The notes under the pieces: generated by a model | The model's database searches: none | Seen by the model: the letters and a program-made list of their open reading frames with translations, nothing else | Told to the model about the DNA's origin: nothing | From: an uncultured Oscillospiraceae bacterium | GTDB taxonomy: Bacteria > Bacillota > Clostridia > Oscillospirales > Acutalibacteraceae | DNA length: 64,000 nt | Direction of reading: 5' to 3' | Assembly: GCA_900540865.1 (NCBI GenBank) | Contig: UQHH01000008.1 | Span: forward strand, 6,400 to 70,399 | Shown here: positions 16,870 to 25,221 of the stretch, piece after piece | How the letters are laid out: each line of letters begins with the position of its first letter | Numbering within the stretch: position 1 is the stretch's first letter | Translations under genes and position numbers: made by a program

Positions 16870-17065
16870 AGGTATCGCCTCCTCTTCTCTGTAAAATCTC
16901 AGCCGTATGCCGGCAGTCAAGGTACATCGAATACAAAATAGCCGCCCTGCGGTTGTGCTCCATCCTGTTTTCTTCGTTCTCCTCCTCTCTCTTCATTGCG
17001 CTTAACTTTTCTTTTATTTTTTGCGCCTGGACTGCATAATCCTCGGCCCATGCTTTATAATCCAT
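16841..17065 (-). CDS. Small coiled-coil protein, first gene of the SOS mini-operon
   Basis: 74 residues from ATG 17065, with GGAGGG at the right distance. Highly charged and helical (DYAVQAQKIKEKLSAMKREE), with no membrane segment or signal peptide. It is co-transcribed and overlapping with the region-4-like HTH protein, so a role as its partner or anti-factor is reasonable but unproven. The longer frame to 17215 runs through the promoter and is rejected. No named family recognised. Confidence 0.65.
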   Translation of the reverse strand: MDYKAWAEDYAVQAQKIKEKLSAMKREEENEENRMEHNRRAAILYSMYLDCRHTAEILQRRGGDTYAAKQDTVS

Positions 17066-17155
17066 GATTCCCTCCAAATTTTCTGCAAACTGCATAATCC
17101 GGGTTGAACGGCATGTCCCGGGGCGGTGGTCAACATACCGTTTTTCCTTGAGAAA

Positions 17156-17184
17156 ATCATAACACGAACTAATGTTCGATTCAA
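17156..17184 (-). promoter_or_regulatory. LexA-controlled promoter of the mini-operon
   Basis: On the minus strand TTGAAT and TATGAT are exactly 17 bases apart and the spacer contains CGAACATTAGTTCG (17165-17178), a perfect 14-base LexA/DinR-type box. The leader to the start codon is 90 bases. Confidence 0.85.
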
Positions 17185-17203
17185 TGAAATGAATATCCCC
17201 CAA

Positions 17204-17250
17204 TAAAAACAGCACCCTGCTGTTCCGTAAAACGAACAGCAGGGCGCTTT
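17204..17250 (-). terminator. Terminator of the folT gene
   Basis: CCCTGCTGTTC and GAACAGCAGGG form an 11-base perfect stem around an 8-base loop; on the minus strand TGCTGTTTTTATT follows. It separates folT from the SOS mini-operon. Confidence 0.85.
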
Positions 17251-17309
17251 CTCGTAAAATGTCATGGCATTTTCCGGTGGAAACAATTAAAATTAAATGT
17301 TAATTGTTT

Positions 17310-17864
17310 TTACACACGATTCTTCAAAACGGGAACATTGATACGGCCCATCAGCTTTTGCGCACCGAACAGGAGCGCCGTATTCACCGGCAGAAGCGAC
17401 AGGTAATTGACAATCCTCCACGGCAGCAGGATTTCTAGCGGCGTACCGTACATCCAGAAGAGGCTTGCCGTCGTAATGATAAGGTCACAGAGCACAGTTG
17501 TTACAGTACAGGCAAAAATCGTGCGTTTAAGGCTTACCGGGCGCTTATAAAGGATTAGGCCCATGAAAAAGCCCGCAAGCACCTTGCTTAAAATAATACC
17601 CGGATTGATTGCGCCAATCGGCTTGATGATTAGCGTTACAATATCCCCCATGCCGCCGAGCACGCCGCCCGCGACAGGGCCGAACAGCGCGGCGCCCAGA
17701 GATACGGGCAGCGCCGCGAAGGAGATGCGGTAAACGCTTTCGATGTTGATTTCCAGGAAGCCGAGCACGACGCGCAGCGCGAGCAATATGCCGCAGAGCG
17801 CGACCATCTGCACGTTCCCGAATTCCTTGCAGGACGAACGGATTGCATGTCTTTTTTCTTTCAT
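17310..17864 (-). CDS. folT: Folate ECF transporter S component
   Basis: 184 residues from ATG 17864 (AAAGGAG upstream). It is an integral membrane protein with about six helices: VQMVALCGILLALRVVLGF, ISFAALPVSLGAALFGPVAGGVLGGMGDIV, and others. The GPVAGGVLGGMGDI motif and overall pattern are those of the S (substrate-binding) subunit of energy-coupling-factor transporters, FolT type. It works with a shared EcfA-EcfA'-EcfT module that is not in this window. The THF riboswitch directly upstream supports folate as the substrate. The longer frame to 17942 would place the start inside the riboswitch terminator and is rejected. Confidence 0.88.
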   Translation of the reverse strand: MKEKRHAIRSSCKEFGNVQMVALCGILLALRVVLGFLEINIESVYRISFAALPVSLGAALFGPVAGGVLGGMGDIVTLIIKPIGAINPGIILSKVLAGFFMGLILYKRPVSLKRTIFACTVTTVLCDLIITTASLFWMYGTPLEILLPWRIVNYLSLLPVNTALLFGAQKLMGRINVPVLKNRV

Positions 17865-17910
17865 TTGCTGTTGCTCCTTTCTCTTTGTGCTGCAATAAGG
17901 AGTAACGCAA

Positions 17911-17953
17911 AATAAAAACGGAGCGGGAAAGGCATACGCCAAAGCTCCGCTCC
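17911..17953 (-). terminator. Riboswitch-controlled terminator upstream of folT
   Basis: On the minus strand GGAGCGG and CCGCTCC pair around the loop and are followed by GTTTTTATTTT, ending about 40 bases before the folT start. A second copy of the GGAGC/AGCTTT block just upstream (17951-17963) can compete as antiterminator. Confidence 0.8.
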
Positions 17954-17989
17954 TAAAGCTCCGCGGCTGAAGACAGCCGTTTCATCCTT

Positions 17990-18112
17990 ATGGTACAGCG
18001 GGATGCGAATCCTGAACCGCAGGGACTAAGCCCGTTTCGTCCGTCTGACAACTCCCCGTTCAGACGGCACTGTACACCATAATGGGTGCCACGCGCAGGA
18101 TTCTACTCTGTA
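17990..18112 (-). ncRNA. Tetrahydrofolate (THF) riboswitch
   Basis: Read on the minus strand, the region has the THF aptamer marks in order: P1 TACAG/CTGTA, AGAGTAGA, P2 AATCCTG pairing with CAGGATT, CGCGT, a P3 stem CCGTCTG/CAGACGG, GACGAAAC, and GGTTCAGGATTCGCATCCCGCTG at the 3' side. It lies upstream of an intrinsic terminator and of the folate transporter gene. Binding of reduced folate should favour the terminator and shut off uptake. Recognised by eye against the known consensus, not by a covariance model. Confidence 0.85.
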
Positions 18113-18304
18113 ATAAACATTTTTTGTGCGGGAATGCACGTTTGTTATTTTAACAAATGAAGTGACGTTTGTCAATTCCCCGGTCAATTCATTTGTCACA
18201 AAAAAGAAAATTCACATATAATAAAACAGATGCTGTTTGAAAGTCTTCCTCTCTCTCGACCGGTAAAAAGAATACAAAATTACAAAAAGTTTTTTGAAAA
18301 GGCA

Positions 18305-18333
18305 TTGACAAACAACAAAAGGAGCGCTATACT
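18305..18333 (+). promoter_or_regulatory. Promoter of the trp operon
   Basis: A consensus TTGACA and TATACT are exactly 17 bases apart, directly upstream of the T-box leader. Confidence 0.85.
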
Positions 18334-18344
18334 TACAACAATTT

Positions 18345-18620
18345 AAAAAACAAAACCGCTGAACAAGAGTAGTAGAAAAAATACAGCGTTTCCAGAGAGC
18401 CGTTAGCTGGTGGGAATACGGCAGCAATGTTTTTTTTGAATGGACTTGTGAGGGCAGCCTGAAACCGCATTGTGGGAGTAGGCGCTGACGGGGATTCCTT
18501 CGCCGTTACCAGAAAGGAGCGTATGTCAGTACGTAAAGTGGGCGTTTTACGCCAATTTGGGTGGTACCGCAGAAGTTTATAAAAGCTTTTGTCCCTTTTC
18601 GGGGACGAAAGCTTTTTTTA
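18345..18620 (+). ncRNA. T-box leader specific for tRNA-Trp
   Basis: The T-box core TGGGTGGTACCGC is at 18558-18570. Stem I carries the specifier loop context GAA-TGG-ACTTGTGAG, with the codon UGG (Trp) at 18441-18443; AGAGTAGTAG and CCAGAGAGCCGTTAGCTGGTGG are the usual stem I elements. An intrinsic terminator (AAAAGCTTTTGTCCC pairing with GGGGACGAAAGCTTTTTT, 18580-18620) closes the leader. Uncharged tRNA-Trp would stabilise the antiterminator and switch on trpEGDCFBA. Confidence 0.93.
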
Positions 18621-18654
18621 TTTACCTAAAAAACAAAAAGAAAGGGTGATAACA

Positions 18655-20118
18655 ATGGTCACACCGAGCTTTGAGCAGGTAAAAGCAATTGCTAAGGACT
18701 ACGACGTGATTCCCGTCTGCAAGGAAATTTACGCCGATTTGTGCACGCCGATTACGCTGCTGCGCCGGATTTCACGCTACAAAAAGAACTTTTTCCTTCT
18801 GGAAAGCATAGAGGATTCCGACAAATGGGGGCGCTACTCCTTTTTGGGCTTTGACCCAAAGGCGCGCATTTACTGCAAAGACCATGTCGTCACCATCGAG
18901 GGTGAGGGCGAGCGCGTCATAAAAACCAGCCGTCCCTTAGAAGTGCTCAAAGAATACCTCTCCCATTATAAAACGCCGCGCTTTTCCGGCATTCCCCCAT
19001 TTACCGGAGGTCTTGTCGGATACTACGGCTACGGCATGATAGGCTACAGCGAGCCGGTGCTGAAGCTTAAAAGCGGCGATATGAACGACTTCGATTTACT
19101 GCTTGCCGACAAGGTAATCGCCTACGACCATCTGAAACAAAAAATTACTATCATCGTCAATATGAAAACGAGCGACTTGACCGCGCAGTATGAAAAAGCA
19201 TTAAACGATATTCAGAACATTCTCGACCTGATTATGGACGCCTCTCCGCTCCCCTTGAGCGAATGTCCGCGCGGCGCGGAATTCACCTGCAACGTCTCCA
19301 AAGAGCGCTACTGTGAAATGGTAGAGCAGGCAAAACACCATATCTATGACGGCGACATTTTCCAGGCGGTCGTCTCCCGCCGGTTTGAAGCGAAATACGA
19401 CGGAAGCCTGCTGAATGCTTACCGCGTACTGCGCACGACGAACCCTTCCCCCTATATGGTTTATCTCTCCATAAACGGGAGCGAAATCATCAGTACCTCG
19501 CCTGAAACGCTCGTCCGGCTGCAAAACGGCAGGCTCACCACCTTCCCCATCGCGGGCTCCCGCCCAAGAGGCAAAACGCCGCAGGAGGACAAAGAGTTGG
19601 AAATAGAGCTGTTACAGGACGAAAAGGAGCTTTCGGAGCACAACATGCTCGTCGATTTGGGTCGAAACGACATCGGCAGGATTGCTGAAATTGGCTCGGT
19701 CGAGGTCACGGAATACCAGAAGGTGCACCGGTACTCGAAGATTATGCATATCTGCTCTGAGGTACAGGGCGACATCAAACAGGAATACGGCGCGTTCGAC
19801 GCCATCTCCGCCCTCCTCCCCGCCGGAACGCTTTCCGGAGCGCCGAAAATCAGGGCATGTGAAATTATAGAGGAGCTGGAAGATACGCCGCGCGGCGTAT
19901 ACGGCGGAGCAATCGGCTATGTAGACTTCAACGGCAATATGGACACCTGCATTGCAATCCGCATGGCGGTAAAAAACAAAAACCGGGTAACGGTACAGGC
20001 CGGCGCGGGAATCGTCGCGGACAGCGTACCGGAAACGGAATATATCGAAAGCCACAACAAAGCGTCCGCGGTAATAGACGCGCTCGTCCACGCAAGCGAC
20101 ATCGACCGTCACAATTGA
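18655..20118 (+). CDS. trpE: Anthranilate synthase component I
   Basis: 487 residues from ATG 18655 (AAAGGGTG upstream); the longer frame runs back into the T-box terminator. It converts chorismate to anthranilate using ammonia delivered by TrpG, the first committed step to tryptophan. The N-terminal TPITLLRRI and FLLESIE motifs are the feedback site for tryptophan binding. The catalytic domain shows NPSPYMVYL, TFPIAGSRPRGKT, EHNMLVDLGRNDIGRI, LLPAGTLSGAPK and GVYGGAIGYVDFNGNMD. First gene of a seven-gene operon, 13 bases before trpG. Confidence 0.97.
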   Translation: MVTPSFEQVKAIAKDYDVIPVCKEIYADLCTPITLLRRISRYKKNFFLLESIEDSDKWGRYSFLGFDPKARIYCKDHVVTIEGEGERVIKTSRPLEVLKEYLSHYKTPRFSGIPPFTGGLVGYYGYGMIGYSEPVLKLKSGDMNDFDLLLADKVIAYDHLKQKITIIVNMKTSDLTAQYEKALNDIQNILDLIMDASPLPLSECPRGAEFTCNVSKERYCEMVEQAKHHIYDGDIFQAVVSRRFEAKYDGSLLNAYRVLRTTNPSPYMVYLSINGSEIISTSPETLVRLQNGRLTTFPIAGSRPRGKTPQEDKELEIELLQDEKELSEHNMLVDLGRNDIGRIAEIGSVEVTEYQKVHRYSKIMHICSEVQGDIKQEYGAFDAISALLPAGTLSGAPKIRACEIIEELEDTPRGVYGGAIGYVDFNGNMDTCIAIRMAVKNKNRVTVQAGAGIVADSVPETEYIESHNKASAVIDALVHASDIDRHN

Positions 20119-20131
20119 AGGGGGAAGCAGA

Positions 20132-20698
20132 ATGGTTTTACTAATTGACAATTACGACAGCTTTTCCTACAACCTTTACCAGCTTGCCGGGGAAATCCGC
20201 CGCGGTATACTGGTCAGGCGAAACGATGAAATCACAACCGATGAAATAGAGGCGCTTGCCCCCACCCATATTCTTCTCTCCCCGGGACCGGGCTACCCCA
20301 AAGACGCGGGTATCTGTATCGATGCAGTCCGGCGGTTTGCCGGACAAATTCCAATCCTTGGCGTTTGCCTGGGGCACCAGGCGGTCTGTGAGGCGTTCGG
20401 CGCGGTCATCGCGCACGCAAAGCAGCTGATGCACGGCAAACAGAGCGAAATTACACTTAACGCTTCCTGTCCGGTATTCCGCGGCCTGCCGGAAGCTATA
20501 AAGGTCGCGCGTTACCATTCGCTTATTGTAAAAACGGAAACGCTGCCCGGCGCGCTTACCGTAACGGCGCAGGACGCCGCCGGGGAAATTATGGCGGTTC
20601 GCCACTGTGACTTTGATGTGTACGGGCTGCAGTTTCACCCGGAATCGATTCTTACCCCGCAGGGCAAACAAATTATGCAAAATTTTCTTTCTATTTAG
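20132..20698 (+). CDS. trpG: Anthranilate synthase component II (glutamine amidotransferase)
   Basis: 188-residue class I glutamine amidotransferase that supplies ammonia to TrpE. The nucleophile is Cys79 in GVCLGHQAV; the His-Glu pair is in LQFHPESI near the C-terminus; SPGPGYPKDAG is the oxyanion-side motif. GGGGGA precedes the ATG. It is separate from TrpD here (in enterobacteria the two are fused). It could also serve p-aminobenzoate synthase if no dedicated PabA exists; this cannot be judged from the window. Confidence 0.96.
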   Translation: MVLLIDNYDSFSYNLYQLAGEIRRGILVRRNDEITTDEIEALAPTHILLSPGPGYPKDAGICIDAVRRFAGQIPILGVCLGHQAVCEAFGAVIAHAKQLMHGKQSEITLNASCPVFRGLPEAIKVARYHSLIVKTETLPGALTVTAQDAAGEIMAVRHCDFDVYGLQFHPESILTPQGKQIMQNFLSI

Positions 20699-20746
20699 AC
20701 AGACAATCACCGATATATGCAAAACTCAGAAAGGACAGAAGGTATT

Positions 20747-21775
20747 ATGATTATAGAAGCAATTCACAAGGCGATGGACAAGGAAAATCTTTCCTTTGAT
20801 ATGACGCGCGCCGTTATGGATGAAATTATGAGCGGCAAGGCGACCAACGCACAGATTGCGTCGTTTTTGACAGCGCTTCGGATGAAGGGTGAAACGCCGA
20901 CAGAAATTACGGCGTGCGCGGAGGTCATGCGCGAAAAGGGCGCAAAATTAAGCCACGACTTCAAGGTGGCGGAAATCGTCGGAACCGGCGGGGACGAGGC
21001 GTTCACCTTCAATATTTCGACCGTGTCGTGCTTTGTCATCGCGGCAGCGGGCGTTCCCGTCGCCAAGCACGGCAACCGCAGCGTATCAAGCAAATGCGGC
21101 GCTGCTGATTTGCTCGAGGCGCTCGGCGTCCGGCTCGACATCACGCCCTCCCAGAATGAGGAGGTACTCAGGCGGACAGGGCTTTGCTTCATGTTCGCGC
21201 AGGTATACCATTCCTCTATGAAATACGCGGCCCCCGTGCGCAGAGAGCTCGGCACACGCACCATCTTCAACGTGCTCGGCCCGCTTGCTAACCCCGCGGC
21301 GGCCGATGTCAACCTCATCGGCGTATATGACGAGGATTTGGTCGAGCCGATTGCGCAGGTACTCTCGAACCTGGGCGTAAAGCGCGGCATGGTCGTCCAC
21401 GGTCTTGACGGGCTCGATGAAATTTCCCTCACGGACAAAACGCGCGTTTGTGAAATCAACGACGGCGTTTTATCGACCTATACGCTCGACCCGCGCGATT
21501 ATGGCTTTTCGCTTTGCGCGCCCGCTGATTTGACTGGCGGTGACGCGCAGGAAAACGCGGAAATCGCAAAACAAATTTTGTCCGGTGAAAACGGCCCGAA
21601 AACCGATATTGTATTACTCAATTCTGCCGTCGTCCTCTACCTTGCCGGCAAAGCGCAAAGCATTGAAGAAGGCGTTTCACTCGCAAGAAAAGCCCTGAGC
21701 AGCGGCGCGGCGTTTGAAAAAATGCAGGAATTCATCGTGGCGACCAACCGGTTCCCGCAGGAACAAAGCGCCTGA
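20747..21775 (+). CDS. trpD: Anthranilate phosphoribosyltransferase
   Basis: 342 residues from ATG 20747 (AAAGGACAGAAGG upstream; ten further codons are open but unsupported). It transfers phosphoribose from PRPP to anthranilate. Motifs: GTGGDEAFTFNIST (PRPP loop), KHGNRSVSSKCGAADLLEALG, and FNVLGPLANPA. Family length is about 335-345. The E-G-D-C-F-B-A order is the standard Firmicute arrangement. Confidence 0.97.
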   Translation: MIIEAIHKAMDKENLSFDMTRAVMDEIMSGKATNAQIASFLTALRMKGETPTEITACAEVMREKGAKLSHDFKVAEIVGTGGDEAFTFNISTVSCFVIAAAGVPVAKHGNRSVSSKCGAADLLEALGVRLDITPSQNEEVLRRTGLCFMFAQVYHSSMKYAAPVRRELGTRTIFNVLGPLANPAAADVNLIGVYDEDLVEPIAQVLSNLGVKRGMVVHGLDGLDEISLTDKTRVCEINDGVLSTYTLDPRDYGFSLCAPADLTGGDAQENAEIAKQILSGENGPKTDIVLLNSAVVLYLAGKAQSIEEGVSLARKALSSGAAFEKMQEFIVATNRFPQEQSA

Positions 21776-21790
21776 AAGGAGCAACGCTTT

Positions 21791-22579
21791 ATGATACTCG
21801 ATACACTGGCGCAAGGCGCAAGGCTTCGCGCAGCCCGTAAAAGGGCCGCCGTTTCATTGGATGAAATAAAAAACAGGGCGCTCGCGCTGCCATGCTATAC
21901 AGGTTTTCCTTTTGAAGCAGCTCTTCAAAAAGCTGGAATCGCCTACATTTGCGAGGTAAAGAAGGCTTCTCCCTCAAAGGGGATTATCGCGGAGGATTTT
22001 CCTTATCTCACGATTGCGAAGGAGTACGAGCAGGCGGGAGCCAGCGCGGTATCCGTTTTGACGGAGCCGGAATTTTTTCTCGGCAGCGACCGGTTTTTGG
22101 AGGAAATCGTACAAAGCGTGTCAATCCCCGTCCTGCGTAAGGATTTTACCGTCGATGAATACCAGATTTACGAGGCAAAAATACTCGGCGCGTCAGCCGT
22201 TTTGCTGATTTGCTCCCTGCTCGATGAACAAACCCTTCGTTATTTTCTCGAAATATGCGATACGCTCGGCCTGTCGGCGCTCGTCGAAGCGCATACCGCC
22301 GAAGAAATCGATATGGCTGTAAAGGCAGGGGCGCGTATTATCGGGGTCAACAACCGGAACTTAAAAACCTTTGATGTGGATGTAAGCAACTGCGCAAGGC
22401 TTAGAAGCCTTGTGCCCGGCAATATTTTGTTTGTTGCGGAAAGCGGCGTTAAAACGCCCGCGGACATCAATTCCCTGCGTAATACCGGTGCGGACGCCGT
22501 GCTCATTGGTGAAACACTGATGAAAAGTACAGACAAAAAAGCGGCGCTGGAGATACTCAACGGAGGCGCTTTGACATGA
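21791..22579 (+). CDS. trpC: Indole-3-glycerol phosphate synthase
   Basis: 262-residue TIM-barrel enzyme that closes the indole ring of CdRP. Motifs: ICEVKKASPSKG (catalytic Lys), LTEPEFFLGS, VLRKDFTVDEYQI, LVEAHTAEEI, IIGVNNRNLKTF and FVAESGVKTPAD. AAAGGAG precedes the ATG. The stop overlaps the trpF start by four bases (ATGA), so the two are translationally coupled. Confidence 0.97.
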   Translation: MILDTLAQGARLRAARKRAAVSLDEIKNRALALPCYTGFPFEAALQKAGIAYICEVKKASPSKGIIAEDFPYLTIAKEYEQAGASAVSVLTEPEFFLGSDRFLEEIVQSVSIPVLRKDFTVDEYQIYEAKILGASAVLLICSLLDEQTLRYFLEICDTLGLSALVEAHTAEEIDMAVKAGARIIGVNNRNLKTFDVDVSNCARLRSLVPGNILFVAESGVKTPADINSLRNTGADAVLIGETLMKSTDKKAALEILNGGALT

Positions 22580-23199
22580 GTAAAATCAAAATCTGCGGAT
22601 TGAGCCGGCCTGAAGATATTCTGGCTATCAACGAATATCCTCCAGACTACATCGGCTTTGTGTTCTCAAAAAGCAGGCGGCGGGTTACGGCGGAACAGGC
22701 GCACCGACTCAAAGAAAAACTAAGCCCTAAAATTGAAGCCGCAGGCGTATTTGTAAACGAACCGGTTTCTTTTATCGCCGGACTTGTGGAGAAAGGCATC
22801 ATCGATTTGGTACAGCTCCACGGCGACGAGGACGAGGCTTATATCCAATCGTTGAAGCAAGAGGTATCCTGCCCCATCATCAAGGCTGTGCGCGTACAAA
22901 GCAAGGAGCAAATCATTGAGGCACAGCGTCTGCCCTGTGATTATTTGCTGTATGATACCTACAGCAAAAACGCCTACGGCGGCACGGGAGACAGGTTCTC
23001 GTGGGATATGATTCCGAAAGATATGAGCATGCCGTTCTTTTTGGCGGGCGGCATAAACGAAAGCAACGCCCCGCAGGCGGTAAAGGAAGTCCGGCCGTAC
23101 TGCATTGACGTAAGCTCCGGAGTGGAAACGGATGGGGTCAAGGACAAGGAAAAAATCAAGCAAATTATCAATATAGTAAGAGGTGCAGGAAATGTCTAA
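22576..23199 (+). CDS. trpF: Phosphoribosylanthranilate isomerase
   Basis: 207-residue TIM-barrel enzyme that isomerises PRA to CdRP. Motifs: KICGLSRPEDI (catalytic Cys), DYIGFVFSKSRRRV, LVQLHGDEDE, LLYDTYSKNAYGGTGDRFSW (catalytic Asp) and FLAGGINESNAPQAV. The start overlaps trpC and the stop overlaps the trpB start by eight bases. Confidence 0.96.
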   Translation: MSKIKICGLSRPEDILAINEYPPDYIGFVFSKSRRRVTAEQAHRLKEKLSPKIEAAGVFVNEPVSFIAGLVEKGIIDLVQLHGDEDEAYIQSLKQEVSCPIIKAVRVQSKEQIIEAQRLPCDYLLYDTYSKNAYGGTGDRFSWDMIPKDMSMPFFLAGGINESNAPQAVKEVRPYCIDVSSGVETDGVKDKEKIKQIINIVRGAGNV

Positions 23200-24376
23200 G
23201 GGAAGATTTGGCAAGCACGGCGGGCAGTTTGTACCGGAAACACTGATGAACGCCGTAAACGAGCTGGAAGAAGCGTATGAATTTTACAGCAAAAACCCGC
23301 AGTTTACCGCGGAGCTTAACGGTTTACTCAAAAACTACGCGGGCAGGCCGTCGCTTTTATATTTCGCGGAGAAGATGACAAACGATTTAGGCGGCGCGAA
23401 GGTTTACCTCAAGCGCGAGGACTTAAACCACACCGGCTCTCATAAAATCAACAATGTGCTCGGTCAGGCTTTGCTTGCCAAAAAAATGGGCAAAACACGC
23501 CTGATTGCGGAAACGGGCGCCGGACAGCACGGCGTTGCGACCGCAACGGCGGCCGCCCTGATGGGCATGGAGTGCGAGGTGTTCATGGGCGAGGAGGATA
23601 CCAGGCGCCAGGCCCTAAACGTCTACCGTATGAAGCTGCTGGGTGCAAAGGTACATCCCGTTACAAGCGGCACAAAAACGCTCAAGGACGCGGTCAACGA
23701 AACGCTGCGGGAATGGACCAGCCGTGTGAACGACACACATTATGTGCTCGGCTCTGTCATGGGGCCGCACCCCTTCCCCACCATCGTGCGCGATTTCCAG
23801 AGTATTATCGGCAGGGAAATCAAGTCTCAGCTCATGGAAACGGAAGGGAAACTGCCCGACGCGGTAATTGCGTGCGTCGGCGGCGGCAGCAACGCGATGG
23901 GCGCGTTTTATGATTTTATAAACGAACCGTCCGTGCAGCTCATCGGCTGTGAGGCGGCGGGCTTGGGCGCGGATAACCCGCAGAACGCCGCGACGATTGC
24001 TAACGGCTCGCCCGGCGTGTTCCACGGGATGAAGTCGTATTTCTGCCAGGATGAATACGGGCAGATTGCGCCCGTTTATTCCATTTCGGCTGGGCTCGAT
24101 TACCCGGGAATCGGGCCGGAGCACGCGGACCTGCATGACAGAAACCGCGCGCAGTATGTTCCCATTACGGACACACAGGCGGTTGAGGCGTTTGAATACC
24201 TGTCCCGCATTGAGGGGATTATACCGGCAATCGAGAGCGCGCACGCCGTCGCGTATGCAAGGCGGCTCGCGCCCACGATGGATAAAAGCCAGATTATCGT
24301 CGTCAATGTTTCAGGGCGCGGCGACAAGGACGTCGCGGCGATTGCGCGCTACAGGGGGGAAGAAATTTATGAGTAA
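23192..24376 (+). CDS. trpB: Tryptophan synthase beta chain
   Basis: 394 residues from ATG 23192 (MSKGRFGKHGGQFVPETL matches the family; three more upstream codons are open). A PLP enzyme that condenses indole with serine. The PLP lysine is Lys85 in HTGSHKINNVLGQ; GAGQHGVATATAAA and CVGGGSNAMG (phosphate loop) are both present. It is the classical TrpB1 type, which works with TrpA. The stop overlaps the trpA start by eight bases. Confidence 0.97.
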   Translation: MSKGRFGKHGGQFVPETLMNAVNELEEAYEFYSKNPQFTAELNGLLKNYAGRPSLLYFAEKMTNDLGGAKVYLKREDLNHTGSHKINNVLGQALLAKKMGKTRLIAETGAGQHGVATATAAALMGMECEVFMGEEDTRRQALNVYRMKLLGAKVHPVTSGTKTLKDAVNETLREWTSRVNDTHYVLGSVMGPHPFPTIVRDFQSIIGREIKSQLMETEGKLPDAVIACVGGGSNAMGAFYDFINEPSVQLIGCEAAGLGADNPQNAATIANGSPGVFHGMKSYFCQDEYGQIAPVYSISAGLDYPGIGPEHADLHDRNRAQYVPITDTQAVEAFEYLSRIEGIIPAIESAHAVAYARRLAPTMDKSQIIVVNVSGRGDKDVAAIARYRGEEIYE

Positions 24377-25139
24377 TACAGCGAAAGCATTCCAAAACGG
24401 CAAGGCGTTTATCCCGTTCGTTACGGCGGGGGACCCGTGCCTCGATATTACAAAGGAGCTGGTTCTCGGCATGGCGGAAGCGGGCGCGGATTTGATTGAA
24501 ATCGGCATCCCGTTTTCTGACCCCGTTGCGGAGGGTCCCGTTATCCAGGCTGCGGACGAGCGCGCGCTCAAGGGCGGCGTGACGACGGACGCTATTTTTG
24601 AAATGGTAAAGGAAATCCGCGGGGAATGCGTAATACCGCTTGCGTTTATGACCTATTTAAATCCCATTTACGTTTACGGTGTAAAACGCTTTTTACAGCG
24701 TTGTAAGGAATGTAAAATCGATGCGCTGATTGTGCCCGACCTGCCGTATGAGGAAAAGCAGGAGCTGTCCTCCGACTGCCTTGAAAACGGCGTCGATTTA
24801 ATTTCGTTGATTGCGCCAACGTCGGAGGAACGTATCAAAACAATCGCGAAGGAAGCGCAGGGCTTTCTTTACTGCGTTTCGAGCATGGGCGTGACGGGTG
24901 TGCGCAGCGAAATCAAGACGGACATCGGGGCGATGATGTCCCACGTGCGCGCGGTATCGGACATCCCCTGCGCGATAGGCTTCGGTATCTCCACGCCGCA
25001 GCAGGCAAAGGCAATGGTACAAAGCGCCGACGGCGTGATTGTCGGAAGCGCGATTGTAAAGCTTTGCGAACAATACGGAGCGGATTGTATTGAGCCGGTG
25101 CTCGAATTTGTCAGGGAGATGAAGCGGGCAATTTCATAA
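24369..25139 (+). CDS. trpA: Tryptophan synthase alpha chain
   Basis: 256 residues from ATG 24369 (GGGGGAAGAA upstream); an extended frame back to 24051 lies inside trpB and is not real. It cleaves indole-3-glycerol phosphate and channels indole to TrpB. Catalytic Glu lies in LIEIGIPFSDPVAEGP and catalytic Asp in LIVPDLPYEE; FGISTPQQAKAM closes the phosphate site. Last gene of the operon, followed by a strong terminator. Confidence 0.97.
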   Translation: MSNTAKAFQNGKAFIPFVTAGDPCLDITKELVLGMAEAGADLIEIGIPFSDPVAEGPVIQAADERALKGGVTTDAIFEMVKEIRGECVIPLAFMTYLNPIYVYGVKRFLQRCKECKIDALIVPDLPYEEKQELSSDCLENGVDLISLIAPTSEERIKTIAKEAQGFLYCVSSMGVTGVRSEIKTDIGAMMSHVRAVSDIPCAIGFGISTPQQAKAMVQSADGVIVGSAIVKLCEQYGADCIEPVLEFVREMKRAIS

Positions 25140-25166
25140 AACCAAATATAACCGAGACATATAAAA

Positions 25167-25203
25167 AGCGCACGCTGCAAAATGGCAGCGTGCGTTTTTT
25201 TCA
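25167..25203 (+). terminator. Terminator of the trp operon
   Basis: GCACGCTGC and GCAGCGTGC form a perfect stem around an AAAATG-type loop, followed by seven or more T residues. Confidence 0.92.
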
Positions 25204-25221
25204 ATAGAAATGATGCTTTGT

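Noticed and set aside
17065..17215. A longer version of the 74-residue SOS-operon protein
   Set aside because: The extension would contain the promoter and the LexA box.
24051..24368. A long N-terminal extension of TrpA
   Set aside because: It overlaps trpB out of frame; ATG 24369 has a ribosome site and the family N-terminus.
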